This document shows positions 47,891 to 55,143 of a stretch of 64,000 nucleotides of DNA, piece by piece. A model generated the notes under the pieces. That model was not told the DNA's origin. It did no database searches and worked only from the letters and a program-made list of their open reading frames with translations. The translations under genes and the position numbers were made by a program. Positions within the stretch are counted from its first letter, which is position 1. Each line of letters opens with the position of its first letter. The stretch comes from Muribaculaceae bacterium (GTDB lineage: Bacteria; Bacteroidota; Bacteroidia; Bacteroidales; Muribaculaceae). The DNA is taken from NCBI GenBank assembly GCA_017557665.1, contig JAFYYI010000040.1, positions 1 through 64,000 on the forward strand, given 5' to 3'.

Positions 47891-50698
47891 ATGAGAAAAT
47901 ACATTCTATCGCTCATTGCTCTGGTGCTGCTGCCCTTGTGGGCGGCAGCCCAGTTGCCTCAAGACCCTGATGTGCGCAAGGGCACCCTCAAGAACGGCAT
48001 GACCTACTACATCCGCCACAATGCCAAGGAAGCCGGCCTCGCCGATTTCTACATCGCACAGCGTGTAGGGTCGATTCTTGAAGAGCCCCGCCAGCGAGGA
48101 CTGGCGCATTTCCTGGAGCACATGGCCTTTAACGGCACCAAGAACTTTCCCGGCAAGAACGGCCGGCCGGGCATCGTGCCCTGGTGCGAGAGCATCGGCG
48201 TCAAGTTCGGTGCCAACCTCAATGCCTATACCTCGATAGACCAAACGGTCTATCACATCGGCTCGGCTCCAATCGTTCGTGAGGGCATCATCGACTCTTG
48301 CCTGCTGGTGCTCCATGACTGGAGCCACTACTTGCTGCTCGAGGACGAGGAAATCGATAAGGAGCGCGGCGTCATCCACGAGGAGTGGCGCACGCGACGT
48401 GCCGGCATGGCTGTGCAGCGCATGCAGGAAGACGTCATGCCCATCATCTATCAGGGGACGAAATATGAGGACTGCATGCCCATCGGCTCGATGGACATCG
48501 TTGACCATTTCCCCTATCAGGACCTGCGCGACTATTACCAGAAGTGGTATCGTCCCGACCTGCAGGCCATCGTGGTCGTGGGTGATTTTGATGTGGACAA
48601 GATGGAGAAGAAGATCAAGAAAATCTTCTCGCCCATCCCCATGCCCAAGAAGGCCGCCGAGCGCGTCTACTATCCCGTGGGCGACAACGACAAGATGATT
48701 GTTGCCATCGAGAAGGATGCCGAGCAGCCCATCGTGCTGTGCCATCTCTATCAGAAACGCGACGCGACGCCCGATAGCGAGAAAAACAGCCTTGCCTACC
48801 TGCGTGGCGACTACATCGACAACCTCATCAGCACAATGCTCAACGACCGCTATGCTGAACTGCGCCAGCAGCCGGGCTCGCCCGTCCAGAGCGCCACGGG
48901 ACGTGCTTCGACGTTCTTCATCAGCCGCACCAAGGAAGCCTTTGCCTTGAGCATCAGCTGCAAGCAGGACAACATCCTGGGTGGCATCATAGCCGCCGTT
49001 GGTGTTGCCGAGCAGGCCCGTCAGCACGGCTTCACCCAGAGTGAGCTGGACCGTGCCAAGAGCCTCTACCTCAATGCCGCCGAACGCCGCTACAAGATGC
49101 GTGGCGACTATCGCAATTCCCACTACGTCAACGACTGCGTGAACAACTTCCTGTTAGCAGAGCCGCTGGTGTCGCTGGAGTTTGAGTTGGAAAACACCCG
49201 TCGCATGGGCAATGAGGTGACACTCGACGAGGTCAATGCCGCAGTCAAGGAACTGATTACCGACAAGAACCAGGTGGTTGTCATGTATGCCCCCGACAAG
49301 CAGGAGGTCGTCCTCCCCAGCGAGGGGCAGATAGAACAGGTCATTCTGGCCGCCCAGCGCCTGAACTATGCACCTTACACCGAGCAGCAGTTGACCAGTC
49401 AGCTCGTGAGCAATATGCCGCAGCCCGGCACCATCGTCAGCGAGAAGGCGTATAAGCATGGTTTCACCGAGTTCACGTTGTCCAACGGCATGAAGGTGTA
49501 TGCCCGCAAGACCGATTTCAATGCCGATGTCGTCTCGCTGGAAATGGAGGGCGAGGGAGGAACCTCACTCTACGGCGACGAGGACATTCCCAATTTCAGC
49601 CTCATTTCAAGCAGTGTGAGTGAGGCAGGTGTGGGTGACTTCGACGTCATCACGTTGCATAAGATGCTCACCGGCAAGTCTGTCCGTGTCAGCCCTTCAA
49701 TCGGTTCCAAGAGTCAGGGCATCGGTGGCACCTCATCGGTGAAAGACATGAAGACCATGTTTGAACTGGCCTACCTGTACTTTACCTCGCCTCGTCGCGA
49801 CACCACGGCATTCAACGAGTTCATCAGCCGCAACCGCTCCTTCTTGACGAACCGCAACGCGTCGCCCAAGGTGGATTACAATGACTCCATCCGTGCCATC
49901 CTGTACGGAAATCACCCGCGCATGGCACCCGTCGTGCAATCGACGCTCGACCACGTGAGTTATGACCGCATCCTGGAGATTTACCGCGAACGCTTCAGCG
50001 ACGCCTCCAATTTCAAGACAGTCATCATCGGTAACTATGATGAGCAAGAGTTGAGGCAGTTGCTGTGCCAATACCTTGCTGTGCTGCCGTCAACGGGCCG
50101 TCACGAGCAGACCAACTATGACAACGTGCCGCAAATCGTGGGCGGGCAGTCGGTACACCGCTTCTCCAAGAAGATGGCGACACCGCTGGCCAACGTCAGC
50201 ATCTACTACACGGCCGACGTGCCCTTTACTGCACAGAGCGATCTGGAACTTGACTTCCTGAAGCGCTGTCTCTCAATCGCCTACACCGACTCGGTGCGCG
50301 AGGAGAAAGGTGGCACCTACGGCGTGAGCGTGGACTTTGGACTGGCCAAGGATGAGCGTCCCAATGCCACGTTCAAGATTTCCTACAACGCCGATCCCGA
50401 CCGTTACGAAGAACTGAATCCGATCATCTATCAGCAGTTGCAGAATATCGCAGATAACGGACCTCTTGAATCCAGCATGGCCAAGGTCAAGCAATACCTC
50501 ACCAAGCAGTATGCCCAGATGGCCATCACCAATGATTATTGGAGTTACATCATCTGGCATGAGCTGGACGACGATGTGGACTTTGACCGTGATTACTGCA
50601 AGATGGTGGAAAACATGACCGCCGGTGACGTGCAACGCATGGCTCAACGCTTGCTTGCCTCGAAACGCTGCATCGAGGTCACCATGCTGTCGGAATAA
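47891..50698 (+). CDS. M16 family metalloprotease (pitrilysin/insulinase)
   Basis: A 935-residue exported zinc protease. Signal peptide about 1-20 (ILSLIALVLLPLWAAAQ). The active domain has the inverted zinc motif GLAHFLEHMAFNG (H73, E76, H77) with the distal Glu in DKERGVIHEEWRTR. The inactive M16 half follows (about 510-930: FTLSNGMKVYARKTDFNADVV; FLKRCLSIAYTDSVREEKGGTYGVSV). The length fits two-domain pitrilysins. It starts six bases after the DUF4876 stop (GTG at 47882 would overlap). As the last gene of the operon, it probably degrades peptides brought to the periplasm by the receptor. Confidence 0.93.
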   Translation: MRKYILSLIALVLLPLWAAAQLPQDPDVRKGTLKNGMTYYIRHNAKEAGLADFYIAQRVGSILEEPRQRGLAHFLEHMAFNGTKNFPGKNGRPGIVPWCESIGVKFGANLNAYTSIDQTVYHIGSAPIVREGIIDSCLLVLHDWSHYLLLEDEEIDKERGVIHEEWRTRRAGMAVQRMQEDVMPIIYQGTKYEDCMPIGSMDIVDHFPYQDLRDYYQKWYRPDLQAIVVVGDFDVDKMEKKIKKIFSPIPMPKKAAERVYYPVGDNDKMIVAIEKDAEQPIVLCHLYQKRDATPDSEKNSLAYLRGDYIDNLISTMLNDRYAELRQQPGSPVQSATGRASTFFISRTKEAFALSISCKQDNILGGIIAAVGVAEQARQHGFTQSELDRAKSLYLNAAERRYKMRGDYRNSHYVNDCVNNFLLAEPLVSLEFELENTRRMGNEVTLDEVNAAVKELITDKNQVVVMYAPDKQEVVLPSEGQIEQVILAAQRLNYAPYTEQQLTSQLVSNMPQPGTIVSEKAYKHGFTEFTLSNGMKVYARKTDFNADVVSLEMEGEGGTSLYGDEDIPNFSLISSSVSEAGVGDFDVITLHKMLTGKSVRVSPSIGSKSQGIGGTSSVKDMKTMFELAYLYFTSPRRDTTAFNEFISRNRSFLTNRNASPKVDYNDSIRAILYGNHPRMAPVVQSTLDHVSYDRILEIYRERFSDASNFKTVIIGNYDEQELRQLLCQYLAVLPSTGRHEQTNYDNVPQIVGGQSVHRFSKKMATPLANVSIYYTADVPFTAQSDLELDFLKRCLSIAYTDSVREEKGGTYGVSVDFGLAKDERPNATFKISYNADPDRYEELNPIIYQQLQNIADNGPLESSMAKVKQYLTKQYAQMAITNDYWSYIIWHELDDDVDFDRDYCKMVENMTAGDVQRMAQRLLASKRCIEVTMLSE

Positions 50699-50729
50699 AG
50701 CACTAATAGTCTTTCGCTGGCTACAGACC

Positions 50730-50763
50730 ATGATGCCCCCATCATTTTTGGGGGCATCATTTG
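50730..50763 (+). terminator. Terminator of the TonB-M16 operon
   Basis: ATGATGCCCCC-ATCATTTTT-GGGGGCATCAT, an 11-bp perfect stem, then TTTG. Confidence 0.85.
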
Positions 50764-50785
50764 TTATAAATACCAATAAATGAGG

Positions 50786-50817
50786 ATTGCTCATCCTGTT
50801 TGTAGTGGCTAATTTTG
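50786..50817 (+). promoter_or_regulatory. Promoter of the hemerythrin-LuxR gene
   Basis: ATTG (50786-50789), 20 bases, TAATTTTG (50810-50817). It fixes the start codon at 50847, with a leader of about 23 nt, and rules out the hydrophobic N-terminal extension that an upstream start would add. Confidence 0.65.
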
Positions 50818-50846
50818 CGATATTGATTATAGCATCATCATTTATC

Positions 50847-51806
50847 ATGAAAGAGCAGAAGATATATGAGGCCGACGACAAGATGATATCGCTCATCGGC
50901 GACAACTACAACCTGTTGCAGGCGCTGGGAGCCTTCGGCATCAGTTTGGGCTTTGGTGATAAGACGGTGAGGGAGACCTGCGAGGGTAACGGAGTGGATA
51001 CCCACACCTTCCTGGCTGTGGTCAATTATGCCATTAACGGCATCGAAGTGGCAGACGATGACCAGGACATCTCGGTGTCAACCCTGCTCCATTATCTGGA
51101 TGCCAGTCATGCCTATTTCATCGACTTCCAGTTGCCTTATATTCGTCGAGAACTCGAGGAGTCGCTCAACATGGAAAGTTCCTTGGCACAACTCATCATT
51201 AGGCTCTATGACGAGTATGCCTGCGAGATACGGCGTCACATGCACTATGAGCAGCAGACCCTGTTCCCCTATGTGAAAACGCTGCTCGACGGACAACTTG
51301 CCGGCGATTACAACGTGGAGATGTTCTCCAAGCACCATGATGCCGTCGACCAGCAACTGCATGAACTCAAAATCCTCATCATCAAGTATCTGCCACAGGA
51401 CGGATTGCATAACAACCAATTGACTGCCGCCCTGCACGACATCTATGAAAACGAGGTGTGGCTGCACATGCATGCTATGGTCGAGGATCACATCTTTGTC
51501 CCGGCCATACGTCGGTTGGAGCGCTTTGTCAAACACGGTGACGTGACCAGGAACATCAACCAAATGGTGTCCAATGAGAAGATACAGCAAACCGAGACCC
51601 TCTCCGACCGTGAAAAAGATGTTGTCGTCGCTCTTGTTCAGGGCATGGCGAACAAGGAAATCGCCGACCATCTCGGCATCTCGGTCAACACTGTCATCAC
51701 CCATCGCCGCAATATCGCCCGCAAACTCCAGATTCATAGCCCTGCCGGACTCACCATCTATGCCATCGTGAGCGGTCTGGTGGACCTCAACGCCATCAAC
51801 CCTTGA
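50847..51806 (+). CDS. Hemerythrin/RIC-like domain fused to LuxR-type HTH
   Basis: A 319-residue predicted sensor-regulator. About 14-60 resembles the ScdA/RIC N-terminal domain (NYNLLQALGAFGISLGFGDKTVRETCEG), but the family's paired Cys is replaced by LGFG. About 80-230 is a hemerythrin-like four-helix bundle with candidate di-iron ligands His88, His131/133 with Glu135, His163/164, and His207/209 with Glu213. About 250-312 is a LuxR/GerE HTH (TLSDREKDVVVALVQGMANKEIADHLGISVNTVITHRRNIARKL). The architecture suggests that a di-iron site sensing O2, NO or redox state controls DNA binding. The targets are unknown. Confidence 0.87.
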   Translation: MKEQKIYEADDKMISLIGDNYNLLQALGAFGISLGFGDKTVRETCEGNGVDTHTFLAVVNYAINGIEVADDDQDISVSTLLHYLDASHAYFIDFQLPYIRRELEESLNMESSLAQLIIRLYDEYACEIRRHMHYEQQTLFPYVKTLLDGQLAGDYNVEMFSKHHDAVDQQLHELKILIIKYLPQDGLHNNQLTAALHDIYENEVWLHMHAMVEDHIFVPAIRRLERFVKHGDVTRNINQMVSNEKIQQTETLSDREKDVVVALVQGMANKEIADHLGISVNTVITHRRNIARKLQIHSPAGLTIYAIVSGLVDLNAINP

Positions 51807-51837
51807 GTGCCGTTGAAATTCCCGCTCAGGGAGTAAG

Positions 51838-51868
51838 TGTAAACAAACCTGATATCCAATTGTTTACA
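51838..51868. promoter_or_regulatory. Palindrome TGTAAACAA-N13-TTGTTTACA
   Basis: A perfect 9-bp inverted repeat between the hemerythrin-LuxR gene and the convergent flavin-reductase gene. It could be a regulator site or a small hairpin. Confidence 0.45.
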
Positions 51869-51892
51869 TTCCTTATTAAGGGCGTCGAAAAT

Positions 51893-51942
51893 AAACGGTG
51901 GCCTCACTGCAATGGCATGGTGAGGCCGCCGTTTGGTTTTTC
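51893..51942. terminator. Bidirectional terminator
   Basis: AAACGGTGGCCTCAC and GTGAGGCCGCCGTTT form a 15-bp stem with one G-T pair; TTTGGTTTTTC follows on the plus strand. It separates two convergent genes. Confidence 0.8.
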
Positions 51943-51956
51943 TTGTGAGGAGAGAC

Positions 51957-52538
51957 TTACTTTCTCCAGGCTCCGATGATTTCGCCGATATAGACGGTGT
52001 GGATGCCTGCCTTGAACCCGTCGTAGAACTGGCGAGGGGTGTCGTTGCGGAAGTCCTTCGCCTCTTGATGGAATGCGGTGATGATTTCACACTCGATGAC
52101 GGTCTTGGCCTCGGTGTAGTAGGGCGTTCCGTTGGGTGTGTAGGCCACGTGCAGGCCCAATGCCGCCGCTTTGTCACCGTCGCGGCCGCTGTGGCTGCCC
52201 ATGTAACGCGCCACCTCCTCGTCGTCAAACTCCATGATCGTGAACCTGGGGAAACGCTCCATGAACTCATAGGTGTAACGTGCCGGGGCCACATAGACGC
52301 TCACGGTCAGGCGGTTGTAACCCAGGTAATTGCCCAGGCTGCCCCAACCGATGGTCATGGCATTGTGTTCTGTCTCGTCACCCGAGAGCAGGATGGGCGC
52401 ACGGGAAAAGAACGTGAACGCATTGTCGGTGAACTCCTCTTTCAGGTTGATGGCCTTGTAGCCCTCAAGGGACTGGCCCATCATGTCTTGCAACGATAAC
52501 ATGGTCATCATAATGGCAAAAATGATATACTTCTTCAT
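51957..52538 (-). CDS. Exported flavin-reductase-like FMN-binding protein
   Basis: A 193-residue protein of the flavin reductase/flavoredoxin split-barrel family. FTFFSRAPILLSGDETEHNAMTIGWGSLGNYLGYNRLTVSVYVAPARYTYEFMER contains the usual FMN-phosphate and isoalloxazine contacts, and EFDDEEVARYMGSHSGRDGDKAAALGL follows. Unusually, the first 21 residues (MKKYIIFAIMMTMLSLQDMMG) form a signal peptide, so it should act outside the cytoplasm. A perfect promoter precedes it. The partner and electron donor are unknown. Confidence 0.85.
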   Translation of the reverse strand: MKKYIIFAIMMTMLSLQDMMGQSLEGYKAINLKEEFTDNAFTFFSRAPILLSGDETEHNAMTIGWGSLGNYLGYNRLTVSVYVAPARYTYEFMERFPRFTIMEFDDEEVARYMGSHSGRDGDKAAALGLHVAYTPNGTPYYTEAKTVIECEIITAFHQEAKDFRNDTPRQFYDGFKAGIHTVYIGEIIGAWRK

Positions 52539-52567
52539 CTTTCAGTTCTTTTACTTGTTCTATCCCA

Positions 52568-52598
52568 CAAAGGTACAAAATTCCAAAGATTGTCCAAA
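52568..52598 (-). promoter_or_regulatory. Promoter of the flavin-reductase-like gene
   Basis: TTTG (52598-52595), 19 bases, TACCTTTG (52575-52568) on the minus strand. On the plus strand TACTTTTG (52727-52734) is a likely -7 box of the divergent esterase gene. Confidence 0.8.
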
Positions 52599-52775
52599 GA
52601 AAACGCCCGAGAATCACCAAAAATGTCAGCAAGGGAGCCGTCCCCGTTTTTCGTAGTTTTTGAATGATTAGCGAATAAAAGTTGAGATTCTTCTAAATAA
52701 AATACCGATATCTGTATGTCTTGTAGTACTTTTGGGGCGATAGTATAACATTTCTGTTTGATAATTAAAGAAAAG

Positions 52776-53726
52776 ATGAAAAAGAGAACAAAGAACGTAC
52801 TCTGGACGCTGGTGGGCATCATCGCTGCCATCATCGTCATCGCAGGCGCCGTCTGGTTGATTGACGGCCGCTCGCCGCAGGCCATCGTCGTCAGCCATAT
52901 GTTGCCCCAGTCAACCATGGAGGATTATAAAAAGTACAAGGGTGACACAACGGACCAGAGCACCGTGGAAATCCCGAGTGATGTGAAATTCCCGCGTGAA
53001 ATGCGTCAGTACCGGGTTGGTGGCATGCAGGTGTTCCACATGGAGCCGCAGGACGATAGCAAGCCCGTCGTGCTCTACATCCATGGCGGAGCTTATTTCC
53101 ACAACTTCACTTCGCGGCATTGGGCAGCGATGGCCGAGTGGGCCGCGACAACGGGATGCGGCATCGTGACGCCCAACTATCCACTGCTTTACCGCTACAC
53201 GGCGAGGGATGCCCATCCGTTGATGATGCAGCTCTACCAGCAACTTCTCAAGCAGTACTCCGCTGGGCGTCTCATCATCATGGGCGATTCGGCGGGTGGA
53301 GGTTTCACGCTCGCCCTGTCGCAGGAACTGCGTGGCGATTCAATCGAGCAGCCCAAGCACCTGGTGCTCATCTCGCCATGGGTTGATGTGCTGGGAGGCG
53401 ATGACGCGTTACAGGATAAGGACACCTTCCTCAATGCCGAAGTGTTGAGGCTTGTGGGCGCTGATTGGGCCGGCGAGATGGACCCGCGTGACCCGATGAT
53501 TTCTCCCCTGTATGGCGACATGCATGAATTGCCTCCTACCGACCTCTTTACCGGAACATGGGAGATATTCTATACCGATATCGTCAAAGCCTGTGACAAG
53601 ATGAAGGCTGCCGGTGTGGATGCGCGCCTGCATGTGGCCGAGAAGATGGGGCACGTCTATCCCATCTGGCCTTGCCCCGAAGGCAAGAAAGCCCGCCAGG
53701 AAATCGCCGACATCATCCTGCAGTAA
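52776..53726 (+). CDS. Alpha/beta hydrolase, acetyl-esterase type
   Basis: A 316-residue esterase of the hormone-sensitive-lipase group. An N-terminal membrane segment (NVLWTLVGIIAAIIVIAGAVWLI, about 7-29) should anchor it in the inner membrane. The oxyanion motif is YIHGGAYFHNFTSRHW, the nucleophile elbow IIMGDSAGGGFTLAL, and the acid and His lie in LFTGTWEIFYTDI and AEKMGHVYPIWP. The start ATG at 52776 is chosen over TTG at 52758. It is divergent from the exported flavin-reductase gene. The substrate is unknown; short-chain acyl esters are likely from the family. Confidence 0.88.
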   Translation: MKKRTKNVLWTLVGIIAAIIVIAGAVWLIDGRSPQAIVVSHMLPQSTMEDYKKYKGDTTDQSTVEIPSDVKFPREMRQYRVGGMQVFHMEPQDDSKPVVLYIHGGAYFHNFTSRHWAAMAEWAATTGCGIVTPNYPLLYRYTARDAHPLMMQLYQQLLKQYSAGRLIIMGDSAGGGFTLALSQELRGDSIEQPKHLVLISPWVDVLGGDDALQDKDTFLNAEVLRLVGADWAGEMDPRDPMISPLYGDMHELPPTDLFTGTWEIFYTDIVKACDKMKAAGVDARLHVAEKMGHVYPIWPCPEGKKARQEIADIILQ

Positions 53727-53763
53727 CCGCCCTGTTACAAGGCCCATCTCCCTATACCGAGGT

Positions 53764-53808
53764 CTATGCTCTGATGAATGCCGAGATATGGCATTCACCA
53801 GAGCATAG
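53764..53808. other. Long perfect-looking hairpin between esterase and Imm32 genes
   Basis: CTATGCTCTG-A-TGAATGCC and GGCATTCA-C-CAGAGCATAG form an 18-bp stem with one A-C mismatch around the loop GAGATAT. No T run follows, so it is not a standard terminator. Confidence 0.75.
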
Positions 53809-53896
53809 TGCGTTCTTTGCGGGGTGTCTGTGCAGAAAAAGACAGGCATTTGACAAAAAATGATTATCTTTGCCCTTCAAGAGATATAATTCGAAG

Positions 53897-54112
53897 ATGA
53901 TGGAAATTGAATGGGAAGACGGATTCACGATTAAGGTGAGGGTTGATGATGACACGGTGGTGATATCAGCCAACAAGGAGGGTTTGCTTTCCTTGGCCAG
54001 GCAGATAACTGCCTTGGCCGATGTGGAGGCCGGAGGCCACATCCACTATGACGAGTACAATTCACTTGAGGATGGCTCCAGTGGGATGATTATCGAGAAG
54101 ATTGACGGATAA
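53897..54112 (+). CDS. Imm32 family immunity protein, orphan
   Basis: A 71-residue protein. MMEIEWEDGFTIKVRVDDDTVVISANKEGLLSLARQITALADVEAGG followed by HIHYDEYNSLEDGSSGMIIEKI is the pattern of Imm32 immunity proteins of polymorphic toxin systems. No toxin gene with such a C-terminus is in the window, so it may be an acquired or leftover immunity gene. A -7 box TATCTTTG (53865-53872) lies just upstream, which excludes the TTG at 53870 as start. The next gene starts 36 bases on and may be cotranscribed. Confidence 0.72.
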   Translation: MMEIEWEDGFTIKVRVDDDTVVISANKEGLLSLARQITALADVEAGGHIHYDEYNSLEDGSSGMIIEKIDG

Positions 54113-54148
54113 TGGGCCAAAAGGTATAACTAACGAGGAGATATTAAG

Positions 54149-54874
54149 ATGAAAGAGTTTTTGCGTGATTATTTTGGAGCGAAAGGCGATGCTCGCCCTG
54201 CCGAAGATTATTCAGCATTCTGTGAATGGATTCATGACCCTAGAGAATTTTCAGAGGGCCTCACATCAGGCGTTTTTGCCAATTTGGAACTTAAAAAGGC
54301 CATGGCTAAGAGAATTGTGAACGACATGATGAGAGGAGGCTGGGGTTATGGTGAATCAGGAATCATTGACCAGCGGCTTCGTGCTCTTGTGACTTACTAC
54401 TTCAATGTGGCATTGTTCTCTCAAGATCCTGAGGTCGCGGCCTCTGCTGCCGATGCCATCAGGCGTTATCGCCATCACAATCATCAGATGAACATAGATT
54501 TAGACGATAAGGTGATTAAATCTGACCCATCACCAGATGCTATTGTAACCATGCGGCCCGAAGACGATTTTTACCGTGGATATCGCTTGTTCATCATCAA
54601 CATGCTGTGTTTCACGTCGAGTCGTTTCGTGATAGGATTAAGGACCGATGGAGGACCTGTGAGCGGGCCGATGAAATACTATAAAGGTTGCCGTCCGTTA
54701 GGCATCGGAACAGCGAAAGATGGACTGGCCTGGAATCTGGTGGAATGTAATAATGCTTTGAGTGATGACCATCAGGCCATTCTCAGCAATGCACTGGATG
54801 GTGACGGCACAATAGAAATTTGCGATTGGATAAATGACGATAATCAGCGGATTATCTTCAGGACTTGCTATTAA
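54149..54874 (+). CDS. Unknown protein next to Imm32
   Basis: A 241-residue soluble protein I do not recognise. There is no signal peptide. The first half is helical (LKKAMAKRIVNDMMRGGWGYGES, LRALVTYYFNVALFSQDPEVAASAADAIRRYRHHNHQ). The second half is mixed and has DFYRGYRLFIINMLCFTSSRFVIGLRTDG and a short acidic end. A real Shine-Dalgarno (GAGGAG) precedes the ATG, unlike most genes here, and base use is more A/T-rich than its neighbours, which fits recent acquisition. A second immunity protein is one possibility, from context only. Confidence 0.65.
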   Translation: MKEFLRDYFGAKGDARPAEDYSAFCEWIHDPREFSEGLTSGVFANLELKKAMAKRIVNDMMRGGWGYGESGIIDQRLRALVTYYFNVALFSQDPEVAASAADAIRRYRHHNHQMNIDLDDKVIKSDPSPDAIVTMRPEDDFYRGYRLFIINMLCFTSSRFVIGLRTDGGPVSGPMKYYKGCRPLGIGTAKDGLAWNLVECNNALSDDHQAILSNALDGDGTIEICDWINDDNQRIIFRTCY

Positions 54875-55093
54875 AGATACCGTATCAAGCGTGGCGCCAC
54901 GTCGGCATCGGCTGGCGTTGCGCCACGTTCGTTTCAAGCCGTCAAGTGCGACAAAATGCCACAGGGGCAACTGCTGGATTATTGCTTTCCTTAATTACGC
55001 CAAGGGGTGAACGATATGCCCTGTATTATGAAGAAATATAATTTTTTATCATTTTTTAGATTAAGTTGTATAATCTAACTCGACAAGTATCAG

Positions 55094-55101
55094 TATTTTT
55101 G
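55094..55101 (+). promoter_or_regulatory. -7 box of the 999-aa protein gene
   Basis: TATTTTTG fits TAnnTTTG. It lies 42 bases before ATG 55144 and excludes the upstream frame start at 55066. A GTTG lies at 55065-55068, but the spacing of 25 is too long for a confident -33. Confidence 0.45.
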
Positions 55102-55143
55102 CGGTGCTTAAAATATTGTTTAATCAACTTTAATGCTTTTTTT

